Assembly: GCA_029379385.1 (NCBI GenBank)
Contig: CM055611.1
Location: forward strand, 434,001-498,000
Reading direction: 5' to 3'
Source: Quillaja saponaria
Taxonomy: Eukaryota; Streptophyta; Magnoliopsida; Fabales; Quillajaceae
Length of the DNA stretch: 64,000 nt
Shown here piece after piece: positions 32,619 to 44,704 of this stretch. The notes under the pieces are model-generated. The model saw nothing but the letters and a program-made list of their open reading frames with translations. It was not told where the DNA came from and ran no database searches. Position 1 is the first letter of the stretch, and every line of letters starts with the position of its first letter. The translations under genes were made by a program, and so were the position numbers.

Positions 32619-35600
32619 GGCTCACACCCCAGCAATAAAAATAAAAAAATAAAACAAAACCAAAACCAAAACCACTGGACTCTGTAAGAATAAGATTACA
32701 AAACACTAAAAGGGTAGGAATTCTTGATGGGGTTTTGACGTCTGAAATTTGAAGGAAAAGGAATTCAGTGGAGAAGTGAAGTGGGTCTTGATTTTCTGTT
32801 TCTTGTGTACGAAAAAATTGAGTTACAGAAATGTTGTGCAGATTCTAACTAGAAAAAGACACTGAACAACTGGAGGGGCAGGGACATCTTCTTTGTTTCT
32901 AAGATAATGGAAAACAAATGGTTTAATTGATTCTGTGAGTGGCTATTATCCAAATTGGGGGACCGTTTTTTGCTGCTTGATTCCCAGCTTCTTAGTCAGA
33001 AATGGTCCTCTTCCTGTTTGATTAATTTCCCATTGGAACCGAAACCGCAGAACAAAGCAAAAGATAATTGAGACTGGAAAGAAAAGAAATTCCAGTAGTC
33101 TCACCTGAGTCTCTCCCCAGCGGCCATAAATTTGCTTTGTTTCATGGTCGCCGGCTATCTAGACACCCACAAGAAAATATAGGGTGACCTTTGTGGTTCA
33201 TAAGGGTTGCAATCTTGCAGAGGCTAATTTATAGCAAGTTGTTGTGTCCTAAGAAGGGTCAGGTCCCATGAGATATTTACTAGAAGATACACAATAACAG
33301 GAAAAGATACAAAAGTTGGGGTAAATATTGGTAAAGATATAATCATGGCTGCTTTGCCTACCTAATCATGATGATTAGATTTTATTAAATCTTAATTTTG
33401 AACCTAATCCTCTTTGAATGTGCAGTTATAATACAGCCAATGAAAAAAATGGTTTAATTTGATGATTATGTATGTAACTTTCAGGTTAAGAGCAGTGGAA
33501 ATTTTGATGCCACCATCTTATTTGGCTGCATTTTGCTTTTGACATCCGAGTGGGCAGCCAAGTGTCAGTTTTAAAGAAAAAAGAACCAAAAATACAATTC
33601 AGCAGCGCCTAAAAAAATATCCCTACCATCTTTCCAACCCTTATTTGTTGCAATAGACAGCTTATAACGCAAAAAGATGTGATATTTATTGTCCTTTTTC
33701 ATGGTATGCAGGGGATTCTCTCTGGAAAGATAGATACTTTGCATAAATACATGACATACAATTTGCAGGATTGATTGAATCATCTTCCTCGTCGTATTAG
33801 GGGCTAATAAAATCAGGCAAGTGAAAACCACTTTATTTGCAAATAATGAGATGGAGACAAGGTGTTGATGTAATTTTGTGCTATAGGGTTTAATTCTATG
33901 CAAATTAATATACAGATGTCAAACTGATATTCTTCTACCAAAAGTAGGGACCAAGATAATTAACGATGCATATAGCAGGTGGAGCTGTACACAGATTTGT
34001 TTGTTGCTGCTGAAGCCAAAGCTAGTTAAACCAACTCCCAAGTCCCTTGTCTGATGCAAGTAGGTGATCAGAAAGGAAAAAAAAAGAAGAAAAAAAGTGC
34101 TGCTGGGCAGTTGGAACTATCCCATATGTTTTCATTAGACATCTCACCTTGGATCATGTCACGGTCAAGAAGCAATGTAACCAAAACTAGCAGAAATTGT
34201 CTGCTTTGGTGAACCAATATGCAAGAAATTAATAGACAACTGCTTTGATTATTCTAAGCCAATGATCAGAATCCTAGTATAGACATTCAGTTTGCAGTCT
34301 ATGTATTCCTATCTAATTAATACTTTTAGGCTTTGTTTTGCATGGTGTAGATAGAGTATATGGTTAAAACTGTTTTGGAAATTATACATTTTCCCATTAC
34401 TTAACTAATTCACATACATATCAACTAACCTATCTTTATTGGGTTAAAGAGTCATTTTGAAGTTTAGCGATAAGATAATATCTTTATAAGTTGTATAAAT
34501 ATCTCGACTAATTTGTCTTTTGAATCAATCAAAAACATAACAATCACCTTAGGATTAAAAAAAATATATAATAATTTAACTACTCACAAGTTTCCTATAT
34601 TTAAAACCAATTGAATAAAATAGATAAAGTATATTTTTTTGAACCACTACACCACATTTTTGGCATGCCTCTCTTTTATCATCCCTCAAATTTATCTTCT
34701 AAATTTCTCAAATAACCAAAAAATAAAATAAAAAATATGACACTTAAGTTTGTTGAAAGTCTCCTGTTAGTCTTCTTTTTTTTTCTTTTTTTTTTTGCAA
34801 AAGTCTTCGTTAAGGTATGTTTAAATGCAATGAATTAAAATTGCCAAATCATTTAAAAAAAAATTCATAATTTTAAATTGGTGTTGCAATTGTACCAATT
34901 ACTTCCTATTAGAGCTACAAATGAAAAGAGTTAATTTGATGAATAAAGTTGACAAGGATCAAAATGAAAAGACAAATAAAACAGAGAGGCGAGGAAATGG
35001 AAAAATCCAAAACTTACAACCCAGCCTTTTTGTATTCTCTCCCGTGACAAATATGGGTAGAAACCCAAACCCACAAAATCCAAAGGCAAGGAGATTCCTT
35101 GCCTAGCCAAGGAAAATAATGAGACTTGTTTTTATTTTGATACCTAAGGAAGGTGGGTAGGACGTGATGAGTGGAAGGTTGGGGTGGAAATGAGAGAATG
35201 ATGGCAATGGAAGGTATATGTGGCCAGACACAATGAGAACAAAGAAAAATTTAGTAAAAGGGAGAATGGGGGAGGAAAATGGAGATCTAGGGATTTCAAT
35301 TAGTGATATTTGTCTAGTTCTTTTGGTGTGGATACAAGATATTTTGACATATACAACGCGATATAATATTTCAAATTGTATAGCAAATAATAATAGCTAA
35401 TAAGTAGTTTCTTGGTACTTATTAATCATTTCCCAAATTCCAAATGAGTGAATGATAAATATGTATTCCCGCTGAATCTTACCTTCACAATTATTTTTCT
35501 AATCATCTGGAGTTTTGATAAAAAAATTCAATGTTAGAGATAGTTTATCTATTTAATATTCAAATTGAGTTGACTGCAATGGGTTTTAGAAACAGTTAGG

Positions 35601-36111
35601 TTAGGTTTTAAGATTAAATATACACGTTGAAAATGTTGAGGCAGGCTCTCGTGAAAGAAAAATTTTCATTAGTGCGCCCTTTTTATATATGTCGAAGCGC
35701 AAGTTGTCTTCTAAATTTCTTCAAATATGTTCACCACATGAAAATCACAATTTTCTGCATAGTTGCTTCACGTCACATCATGTGAGTATTTTGATGGGTA
35801 GTTAGCCTAATTGTTTTGAACGCAATCCAATGTAAATTTTTCTTTACATCCTAGAATCCACATAGATTGTTCACTTAAATCTTTATTTGGTGTGCTTGTC
35901 AATGAAGTTTTGCAACAATAAAGGCTTGCATAGGCACGTCATCAGACATTAAAGGAAATAGTGGAGCATTTTTGTCATTTTTAGAGGGCTATAGGATTGT
36001 GTTTCTCTAGTCTACCTTTTAGTTATTACTGCACCTGTGAAATAGACAGTTCTTTATATTATCAACTCTACTTTTCTTGTCTAATTTCATTTTTATTTCA
36101 TCATTGCCAAC
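32619..36111. other. Long intergenic region
   Basis: The first few hundred bases are the ATL upstream region. Beyond that there are only short ORFs without family features, T and A runs, and no recognised RNA gene. Upstream exons of the gene remnant at 36112 may lie here but could not be identified. Confidence 0.45.
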
Positions 36112-37556
36112 AGATTTGGTCTTATGAGCATTTTGACATAGCTCGGCCTTCTTTTCTAGAAAGCTGTTCTACATTTCCTCGTATGTGTCGATGGGATAAC
36201 AGCAAATCTCATCATAGACAATGGTTTACTTCAAAATTTAAGGACCTGCATAGTTGATCAGGTAATTTAGCAAGTTTCTGCGTCTAGTGTGTTAATTGTT
36301 GTAGTCTCGTAGATAGCACCCTGTAAGAAGATAAAGAACTGATATTTAACATGTGTTAATTGAATCAACAAAGAGTGTGCTTTTTGTTATCAAAGTCTGA
36401 ACACTGCTATTAACAATCTATGTGGTAGTTGAATCCAAGAAGTTTTGTGGTTGTTGGTTGGATATGCCTTAAGGAAAAACTGAAAACAAATTGCAGAAAC
36501 TGGGTTTCATTTTTAAACTTAATTAACTGTGTTTACAAGGTAATTTGGACCCTTCAACCAACCTGTGGAGAGAGTCAAGTTGATATAATCAAAGAGGCAT
36601 TGGGTTCACAGAACAATCGAAAGGAGCTTCAAAGGGAAGAAAACTGTTCAACAAGCACACCAATTGTTAATGTGAGTTACATTTTGTTGGTTTGGATATG
36701 ACGTAATTGACCTTTTGTTGATGTAGATTGCGGATGCTCTTATGTTACATAAATTTCTTTTCTGTTTCCTTTTTCTTTTTCTTTTTTTTCCCTTATTTGG
36801 CAAGGAAATTACGTACCTATTGAAACTATTGGCTGAGTGTTTCCTAATACTTCCTTCTTCTGGACCATGTATTTCAGTGGCTGTGTACGAATCTGATTTT
36901 TTAATAATAATAAGATTTTTGAGAATCGGATGTTTCTTGATGGATTAACAGGTTGCTTGGTTGGAACCAAAATTAGAAATTAGTACCTTAAGTGAAATAC
37001 ATGAGGTCGTGCAAGAGATGAGATTACAGAGACATGATAGCATCACATCATGTGGAAAAGGTGCAAATAGGAAATTGTCTGTGTAAGATATATAATGAAC
37101 AGATGGGGTTGTCTTTGATATTGCAGGACTCTCCCACAGAAGTCAGTGTTTGTGATTTAAGACTATATAACCAGTGTTTTATTCTCCGACCTCACTTTAC
37201 GTTTGTATCTATTCCTTCCTATAATATAATCGTTTTTCTTAATTCAGAAGGATGACTCAAGAACAAGGGTGCTCGTATTAGAAAAGCAAAACATGGAATT
37301 GAAGAAAGAGATAGACCAACTGAAAGAGGTAAATGGATTCCTACAGCACCAGATTTCACTAAATTCAGGATTGGAAGAGCAGAATGTGGAATTGAAGAAA
37401 GAATTGGACAACGTAAGAGGAGAAAACCAAATTTTAGGACTATCACTAGATGGTTTTGTGGTTCGATTGGAGAGACTGCTGTCAGATGTGGATTTAAATG
37501 CCAAAGAACAAACATTGGCTTTTCCTGATAAGGTAGAGAACATTTTGATCCAGTAA
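36112..37556 (+). pseudogene. Remnant of a multi-exon coiled-coil gene (plant-mobile-domain-like?)
   Basis: Several exon-like pieces with plausible splice sites follow one another: 36112-36261 (IWSYEHFDIARPSF...CRWDNSKSHHRQWF), about 36541-36671 (VIWTLQPTCGESQVDIIKEAL), about 36951-37080 (VAWLEPKLEISTLSEIHEVV), and 37248-37532, a leucine-rich coiled coil with repeated EKQNMELKKE/EEQNVELKKE units. The tryptophan-rich start recalls the aminotransferase-like plant mobile domain found in transposon-derived genes, but I cannot confirm it. In the first piece the reading frame stops one base out of phase just before its donor (CATAGTTGATCAG), and no 5' exons or start are found. This suggests a broken or partial gene. 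Confidence 0.35.
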
Positions 37557-38115
37557 TTTCTTGTTTCATTTCCTTTCTGGTATTCTCATTTTCCAATTTA
37601 AACCTAAAAATTATTCGTTCTTCCCAATCCTTCCTTTTTTCTTTTTTTTTCCATATTGATGTCTCGATGTAGACTCAAGCCATGAACTTCCCTTAGTTTC
37701 TGCCTGATAAATATTTTGGGCTTTTGGCTCTACAACCAATCCATTCCTGCAATCCTCATAGGTGTCTTCTACCCCCATAAGAATAGCAAGAATGAGGATG
37801 TGTAGGTTTGCATTAGATTTGATGTTTGCTCTCATACTGAAATGAAATGAATTAGTTGCACATAAAACAGAGAACCGTATTTTTTTCCTCTGTTATATTT
37901 ATGTTGCAATTGCATTTGCAGTTCTTCAAAAATACGTATAAAATACCATTTCCATTATTTTCTTCTGATTTGTTTTCTTGGTTTACTTTGTGAAGTTTTT
38001 ATTTTTTTTGGTAAGAGATTTGCTTTGTAAAGTTAACAAAAGGTAAATTCTTGTATTTTATAACTGTTAAAATATTGATACAAGTCAGTTACTGAATGGT
38101 AGTGAATGATGCTAA
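37557..38115. other. Intergenic stretch
   Basis: Probably the 3' region of the preceding remnant. Nothing else is recognised. Confidence 0.45.
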
Positions 38116-38269
38116 GGGTGCGTTTGGATGCATGGAAATGGATATGAAATTATAAAATTAATTTCAATTCTCTTATAATTATAATTCTAACTTAATTAGA
38201 GTTAGTTAAAATTATAATTTATGAGTTTGGATTGCGTAAAAAATTATAATTGGAATTGTGCTTTAAACA

Positions 38270-38735
38270 CTTGGTCATTGTTATCTCTGGCGATAGTTGT
38301 TGTTATCTTTGATAGTTTTGATTGTGGTTGTCGATGACTCCAATAGTTCCAACGATGGTTGTGGACGTCTTTGATGTTGATTGTAGCCTTTTATGGTGTT
38401 TTCTACGATAGTTATCGTTGTTTCTAGAGATTCTATTAGTGACTGTCTTTGTCTTTGGTAGTTCTAGAGGTGGTTGTCATTATTTCTAGTGGTTATTATC
38501 GTTTTTGTTGGTTCTGTCAGTGTTCTTCAGCCTTTCTGGTGAGCCTAATGGTGGTTGTTGTCATATCTAGAGGCTCTTGACGATGGTAGTTGTCGTTTCC
38601 GACAGGTTATAGCGGTGTTTGTTGTTGTCTTTGGTTTGCCTTGACAATGATGGTTGTATATGATGATAGTGGATGGCAGTTGATGTTTAGTGGATGTTGT
38701 CGTCTTTGGTATGTCCAGACAAAAGTTGGCAGTTG
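38270..38735. repeat. Degenerate G/T-rich minisatellite inside the Harbinger-like element
   Basis: Words such as GATGGTTGT, GTGGTTGTCG, GTTGTCTTTG, TTCTAGAGGTGGTTG and CGTTTCTAG recur at roughly 30-40 base spacing with many substitutions. The composition contrasts with the AT-rich arms on both sides. Confidence 0.55.
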
Positions 38736-38741
38736 ATGATG

Positions 38742-39829
38742 ATTAAGGGTGAGTATTCGGTCGGGTCAATCAATTTTGAAGCATTTATTGATCGACCTAA
38801 CAAAGTTGGTTGTCTAAAATTACCAACTGATAATCAATCGACTACAGTCGGTTTCTCAAAATTCACATCCGCCCTTCATTCGGTTATCAATCTGTCGGTT
38901 GGTCGGTTTTGTTCATGAAACAAAGCTTCTGAAAAATCTTGGCTCATTTATATTTTTTTTGTTCAATCAATGTCTTGTTCAAGTCCAAGTATATGAAAAT
39001 TAGTTGCTCTCCTTTACTTGTACAAAACCAAAACGTCAATAATTACAATAGTTTTTCAAGAAAATACTTAATACAACAAGAAGACATCTGATTTTAGAAA
39101 CAATTAGAATGTATAGAATATGCATGTATTGTCAGAGAAACAAAAGCTTGTTTTTCTCACAAAATTCTCCATCTTTTTATGGTTTTGTTCACCATCGATT
39201 AATGATTAATACAAATTTCAAATAACACAAACAACCATAAGAAGAAGTCACAAATTTTATTTATTTACTAAAAGAATTCAAGCCAAACACCCAACAACAA
39301 ATTTCAGATAAACAAAATAAAACCGGAATCTAAACATTCAAAGCTTCCCCGACTTGAAGACTTCAATCTTTAGGACTCTGACATCTCCTATTCACAAAAA
39401 TAATAACAATCACAGAGAAGGAAGGGATGGAGGAAGACAAAAGCTCTCTGAGCTTAGAGCGGTCACTGAATAAGAGAAAGTAAAGTATAAGCTAGGATTT
39501 GATACTTTATTTGACTTTGAAATGGGCTAGAACAGGGTATGAGGTAGTGGGCTTCCTTTCTATTTGGGCTGAAACTTAGAGGTAGAAGTCTAAAACTTGG
39601 GCTTAATGAAATAATATTCAAAAAACTAAAAGCATAATGTCTATTTCGGTCAGGTCGGTTTGACCCGAATTAAAAAATGGATCACCCGTAAAATCTACCC
39701 AACTCACCGCCTGTCTTAAAAATTAACCTGAATTTGTAAATGTATTTTTCGGTTTGAATATGTTGTAGGTGAATTCGGTCAGTTATGAGTCGGTTCCTCG
39801 GTTATTTGGATTTTATGCTCACCCCTAAT
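38742..39829. mobile_element. Nested DNA element with TIRs, 1.09 kb
   Basis: The left end ATTAAGGGTGAG and the inverted right end ATTAGGGGTGAG match at 11 of 12 bases. Both ends run into CGGT-rich subterminal sequence. The flanks read GATGATG at 38735-38741 and 39830-39836, a 7-base target duplication, though the surrounding minisatellite also contains this word. There is no transposase, so it is a non-autonomous element inserted into the Harbinger-like element. Confidence 0.6.
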
Positions 39830-40143
39830 GATGATGGTGGATGACAATTGACGGTCGGTTGGTAGATAAGAGTTGTTCAGGTTGACTATTGGTTTTGAGT
39901 AGAGAGGGAGTGGGTGGATAATGGCCGATATTTTATAATATGATGTGTCGTCATAAGTATGATTTTTAATATAAAATTTTTAGTATTTTTTATTTTTGTA
40001 ATAAGTGTCGTAAAGACACTTTTTAGATAATATGATATTTAAAAATTAAAATTCTCAAAAATAATAATACATAAATTAAATAATATTATAATCATGATCA
40101 ACTACGGTAATAAATATTACAAATTTTTTCTCTATAAAATCTT

Positions 40144-40229
40144 AACAAATATCCTAACTGTGTTATATTGTTGTTTCTCAATTCCTAACAAATATCCTAA
40201 CTGTGTTATATTGTTGTTTCTCAATTCCT
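40144..40229. repeat. 43-bp tandem duplication
   Basis: AACAAATATCCTAACTGTG and the following bases through CTCAATTCCT occur twice in a row without change. It lies in the right arm of the Harbinger-like element. Confidence 0.9.
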
Positions 40230-40348
40230 CATTGGAATTGGAATTAAGATGAGAATTTCAATTTCAATTTTAAGGTGTACACCAAGCTAGAAAATTATAT
40301 TCCAATTCCTAATCATAATTCTAATTCATTGAATCTAAAGGCACCTAA

Positions 40349-40991
40349 TTATTTTATGACTTTGATTCATGTAATTACTTTCTTATTTGAAAATGCAAGT
40401 CCAATCTGTTGCATTTCCATTTTGCAGCCACTTGATTCTTAAAGATTCTTTAACTCAAAATGACAGGTTGTTTAAGTGGATTTACAGTGAATGCTGGGCA
40501 TCATTTTACCGAGTTTCCTACAGGTATTAGAACTGATCAGTTATTGAGTTTGACCTTGCAGTATGAGTGTTAGGTATTGTCTCTAATGATACATCAATAC
40601 GGCCAGTATCTTCTCGTATCTTCATCTATTTGCTTGAGCTGATAACTAGTTTTCATTAAATCCTATCTTCCCCAACAGGACGAGATCTAACATCTTTTTG
40701 ATGCACCAAATCGCATGAACATAAACTTATAAACACAGGGCCAAGGAATCAAAACCAAATACCAGCATAAACTAGGATAGATCCTTATAGATAATACTTG
40801 TGCACCCATTTTTCCCCCCTTACATATCGTACCGGGTACAAGCTGGAAAACATCACTAACATTACAACCAACACACAGGAAGACTGAAAGACACTTCAAA
40901 AAAGAGATTTCAGTCCCGTGGACTAACCTCCCCACTTATTATGCGATAGCTTACTACATCCCCCAAGAGAACTGTTGCTCCTTCACCAGCT
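40349..40991. other. Intergenic stretch and LTP 3' untranslated region
   Basis: No independent gene. The right-hand part is expected to be the 3' untranslated exon of the LTP gene at 40992-41566. Confidence 0.5.
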
Positions 40992-41566
40992 TCAATTGAC
41001 TCTACAACAGTCAAAATAAGGACAAGGGGGCAGAAGAAGCATGTCAGTGAAAACATCAACAATAAGAAAGATAGCAGTTATTAGTATTTTAGTTAATATA
41101 TGGTATGACATAGTTCGCGTCTATTATGGAAAACATGTTCCACAGACTACACCTATTTGATTTTAACATTGTCATAGTCTAATCGTAGATATTAATCTTA
41201 ATATTACCTGCTACAGTCAGTGGTGGGGGCGATCTTGTAAGGAATGTTTACTCCACATTTCTGTGGAAGGCCAGCAGCGAGACCAAGATTGAAATCAGTG
41301 TAACGGATACCACTGGAACTTATAGCATTTTTCAGGCAGTTGCAAACGCTCTGGCGATCTGATGAGGTCTTAGCCAGGCTGTTGAGGGAGCTGATCCCAC
41401 TGCAACAGTTTGCTGGCACTGCCCCACCATTTAGTACATAGGAAATGCATGGGGTCAAGTAACTCACTATCTGATTACATGCTATGTCTGCATTGGCCTT
41501 GGGTGCAGTAAGCAACACACACACAACCATCAAGCAAAGCAACTTAAATACAACAGAGCCAGCCAT
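40992..41566 (-). CDS. Non-specific lipid-transfer protein, type 1 (LTP-a)
   Basis: Exon 1 is 41566-41208 and exon 2 is 41001-40992. The intron (CAG|GTAATA to TTGTAG|A) splits the codon after D-C-S, and splicing yields the usual ending R-V-N and stop, for 122 residues in all. A signal peptide (about 1-26, ending ANA) precedes a mature protein with the eight-cysteine motif C-x9-C-x13-CC-x19-C-x-C-x26-C-x13-C. Such secreted proteins bind lipids in a hydrophobic tunnel and act in cuticle formation and defence. The C6-C7 loop is four residues longer than in the neighbouring LTP (26 versus 22) because of SSSGIRYTDF. A second nsLTP1 gene lies 2.6 kb upstream on the same strand. Confidence 0.93.
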
Positions 41567-41650
41567 GAGTCTATTGATGCAAAGTCAGAAAGTGAACAAT
41601 TTAAGCCAAGCTTTTGGATACACTGCATGCTCTGAGGCTTCTTGGCCTGG

Positions 41651-41658
41651 TATTTATA
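41651..41658 (-). promoter_or_regulatory. TATA box of LTP-a
   Basis: TATAAATA on the minus strand, about 85-92 bases before the ATG. This leaves room for a normal leader of about 55-60 bases. Confidence 0.6.
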
Positions 41659-41659
41659 G

Positions 41660-44148
41660 AATGTTGAGGGTGTGGGTGTAAGCAGAATAGCATGTTGTTG
41701 ATCATGGATGAGGATGGTTGGTTGTTGTGTATTGTTTAGTGACATTAATTCATTGTGGTTGGGCATGTTAAATGCCCATTTTCTAGGCAAGAGATTGTGT
41801 CAACCATAACCAGGCCAGGTAGTAAATGAAAGGAGTAATCTAAGAAGCAAGAAATGAAACTAGAAATTATTGCTAGCTTTTGGGAAATCGTACCAAAATA
41901 TGGATGCATAATGTAGCTTGCAGAATGGGTATGTATCTGTGGTAAAAGTCTGTACGGATGATTCAATACTTATAGTTTTTCAATACAAGCCTTTGAATTG
42001 GGATTTGGGACTTCAGAGATTTTATTTATTTGAGGACAATTAGTCAGAATTATGCGTACAAGTTAAAAATGAATTTGAGATTAGTAGCTTCATAATTTAC
42101 TTATATAGGTGCAAGACTAATAATTCTTGTTAATAGTAAGTACCAATACATGTTGGGAATTGAACACAATTTTACACAAATTAAAGTAATTTACTTATCT
42201 AGATCAACTGTGTAGCAGTCTGGCAGAGGAGCAACGTTATTTCTAACATTTTTTGGTGGCAGGTTGAAAGATGAATTTCTTAGTTAGATTTTTCATACAA
42301 ACAGCACTGGTAAATTTCATTCCCTTTAAGATCCGAATGAAAATTAAGAAACAGGGTTCATGATCATAGACTACAAAATCAACTATCTGTGTGGTTCCCC
42401 GTTTGGCTAGCTTTCTTCCCCAAGACCAAACGTGCAAGTGAGAAAGACATTTTGTGCAATTAAATACCCCTCATGCAGTCTTGCTGCACCAAGTGGTCCT
42501 AGATTAGGTGCAGCTGAACAATCTGTTTTTAACTTCATCCACCCGTTTGGAGGAGGACCAGTGAAGGGAGATAGAATTGAGTTTTTACACGAATCACATC
42601 CTATTTTGAATATTTATAAGATAAGATACTATAAGCATATTATATTTTATATATATATATATATATTAATAAGAATAGAATATGTGCAGATAATTATTTA
42701 TCTTATCATATATTTAGGTCATGATCATCGGATAAAATTCAAGATATAACTGAATTATCAATTTTGTTTAACTGTTTAGGTGTAATATTATATTACATAA
42801 GATATGATAAACATCTCTTAAAATTACATTTTTGTTCATATATATTTTTATATTTTAAATTTTATTTTAATGTTTTTACGTTTTTTAAAATTATTTTAAT
42901 ATATATTCATACTAATATTTATACTATTCTGAAACTAACTAAATGCACTTCAAGTCACTTTTTAAGGAAAATTATAACTAAATTACAATTTTCTTTTTTA
43001 GTAATTAGTGAGTTTTGAGGTTGTGTTTATAATTATTATGACACGAAATATTCAAAATATGATGAGATTCGGGTAATTTGTAATCTTGCTCCAACATGAT
43101 TAATTAAATTCCCATTTTGAATTTGAAATGCACCGACATTTTAAATCCGATTTGTTAGACACAGCGGAAAAGGAGAGCTAATAAGGATGTAGCTGCACAG
43201 TTGAGCAAACATATGTTAAACTTAAAAAAAAAAAAAAAAAAATTAAAGAATGAAGTAGGATTGAGTTTTAATATTTCGATCCTTGACCAATAAAGTTGTC
43301 CAAGGAGTTGAACATCCAAAATATTATTAGAAGAACATACATAATACGATTCACAGATGATAAAATTGATATTTAAGTCCAAAATTCTCAAAATAACTAA
43401 TGCATGTATGAGTTACTCTTCATGGTATGGTTAATTGGTTAAAGGATTTGCGAAATTAGTAGATGTTTTAATAGTAAATTAGTGTTTCTCTACCAATTGA
43501 CGTGTGAATAAATACATCCATTTTTGGAGTGAATTGATTATTATTCTAGAGATTTATTTGAGACTCAATAACAATTAATTATTTCACTGATCAGAAAATC
43601 TTCAATTAGTGTCATAATATGATTTCACTTAAATAACCAATTATTTTTACTATTTATAATATATTTCACTCGAGAATCAAGATACATGCGGCATTACATA
43701 ATTCCGCTCTAAATTAGTTGATATTTTACCAATTTGTGTATTAATCACTATGATAGTATAGGCTGAATCATGAAAAACGAATAAAAAAAAAAATTAATAT
43801 TAACAGCTGATTCTGGAGTTTGGACGGAGAACACAAAGAATGTGGCGTGGAAGAAGGGCAAGTACCAAAAGAAGCAGAAATTTTCGTAGATATTATTACC
43901 ATTCACCATTCAACATTCAACATTCAACTACCAGGTCGACTCATACTGATGACGGGGGACAAGTACAAGTTTTGCTAGTAATAAACTTGATATCTTAATT
44001 AGATAAGAAAAGGAACAGGGAAGAGACTCGCTCTAGTGGAGCCCCGTCCGGACTCTCAAATATTATTATTAATCCTTTATTCTTGCCTGCTACTACATTT
44101 TTTTGACCCGGCCCAAATATATATGCCGCTCCATCTTCAGCTAGCTCT
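41660..44148. other. Intergenic region between the two LTP genes
   Basis: Mostly AT-rich, with a TA microsatellite near 42652-42667 and an A run near 43222-43240. ORFs of 84-105 codons lie in low-complexity sequence and show no family features. Confidence 0.5.
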
Positions 44149-44595
44149 TCACTTAATGCTGCAATTTATCATCAAATCACCAAATAATGAATAAAAAAGT
44201 TTAAATTGGTAAGTAAGACTCTCGCTGAAAATGCTAACATATATAAATATATTCATATACCTGGCGCAGTTGGTGGAGGTGCTGATCTTGTAAGGGATGT
44301 TGACCCTGCACGCGCCAGGGAGACCCGCAGCAAGGTTGGGTTTGAGTCCAGGGAGGGAACCAGCAGCGCTTTTCAAGCAGTTACAAATAGCCTGGCGGTC
44401 AGCGGTGGTCTTGGCGGCAGCGAGGAGGGACCTGACACCATTGCAACAGCCACCAGGGAGAGGGCCAACTCCTCTTAAGTAATTAAGGCATGGTGATACA
44501 CTGCCTGCTACCTGACCACAAGTGATGGCTTGTGCAATGGGTGCAGCCACCACCAAGCACATCAGAACCACAAATGCCAACTTGAGACCAGCCAT
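44149..44595 (-). CDS. Non-specific lipid-transfer protein, type 1 (LTP-b)
   Basis: Exon 1 is 44595-44261 and exon 2 is 44158-44149. Splicing (CCAG|GTATAT to TTGCAG|C) gives a 114-residue protein ending T-N-C-A-S-I-K, the standard nsLTP1 ending. The signal peptide is about residues 1-23 (ending AQA). The mature part has C-x9-C-x13-CC-x19-C-x-C-x22-C-x13-C, the standard spacing. The intron is 102 bases, a multiple of three, and has no in-frame stop, so the unspliced frame stays open to the same stop codon and encodes a 148-residue form with an extra hydrophobic stretch. The role is extracellular lipid binding, probably at the epidermis. Confidence 0.94.
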   Translation of the reverse strand: MAGLKLAFVVLMCLVVAAPIAQAITCGQVAGSVSPCLNYLRGVGPLPGGCCNGVRSLLAAAKTTADRQAICNCLKSAAGSLPGLKPNLAAGLPGACRVNIPYKISTSTNCARYMNIFIYVSIFSESLTYQFKLFYSLFGDLMINCSIK

Positions 44596-44696
44596 GTTAA
44601 TTTGATAAGCAAGAAAAATTGTTGGGGCAGAGATCTCGTACTTGGAAACTAATTTGGTTTGTTTGAGAATGAGAATGAAGGGTTCGGCTCATGTGT

Positions 44697-44704
44697 TTAT
44701 ATAG
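44697..44704 (-). promoter_or_regulatory. TATA box of LTP-b
   Basis: TATATAAA on the minus strand, about 102-110 bases before the ATG. Confidence 0.6.

Larger units (their letters stand above)
38116..40345. mobile_element. PIF/Harbinger-like non-autonomous element, 2.2 kb
   Basis: The left end reads GGGTGCGTTTGGATGCAT and the inverted right end GGTGCCTTTAGATTCAAT, an imperfect terminal inverted repeat of about 20 bases. The element is flanked by TAA on both sides (38113-38115 and 40346-40348), the 3-base target duplication typical of PIF/Harbinger and Tourist elements. AT-rich subterminal arms with repeated AATTATAATT words occur at both ends. There is no transposase frame. It contains a G/T-rich minisatellite and another inserted element (38742-39829). 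Confidence 0.65.

Noticed and set aside
35694..35712. 17-base identity (GAAGCGCAAGTTGTCTT) with 61536-61553 at a MACPF exon border
   Set aside because: A single match of this length can occur by chance in a window of this size, and the flanks do not align.
42432..42749. 105-codon ORF upstream of LTP-a
   Set aside because: It runs into a TA microsatellite and low-complexity AT-rich DNA, with no family features.
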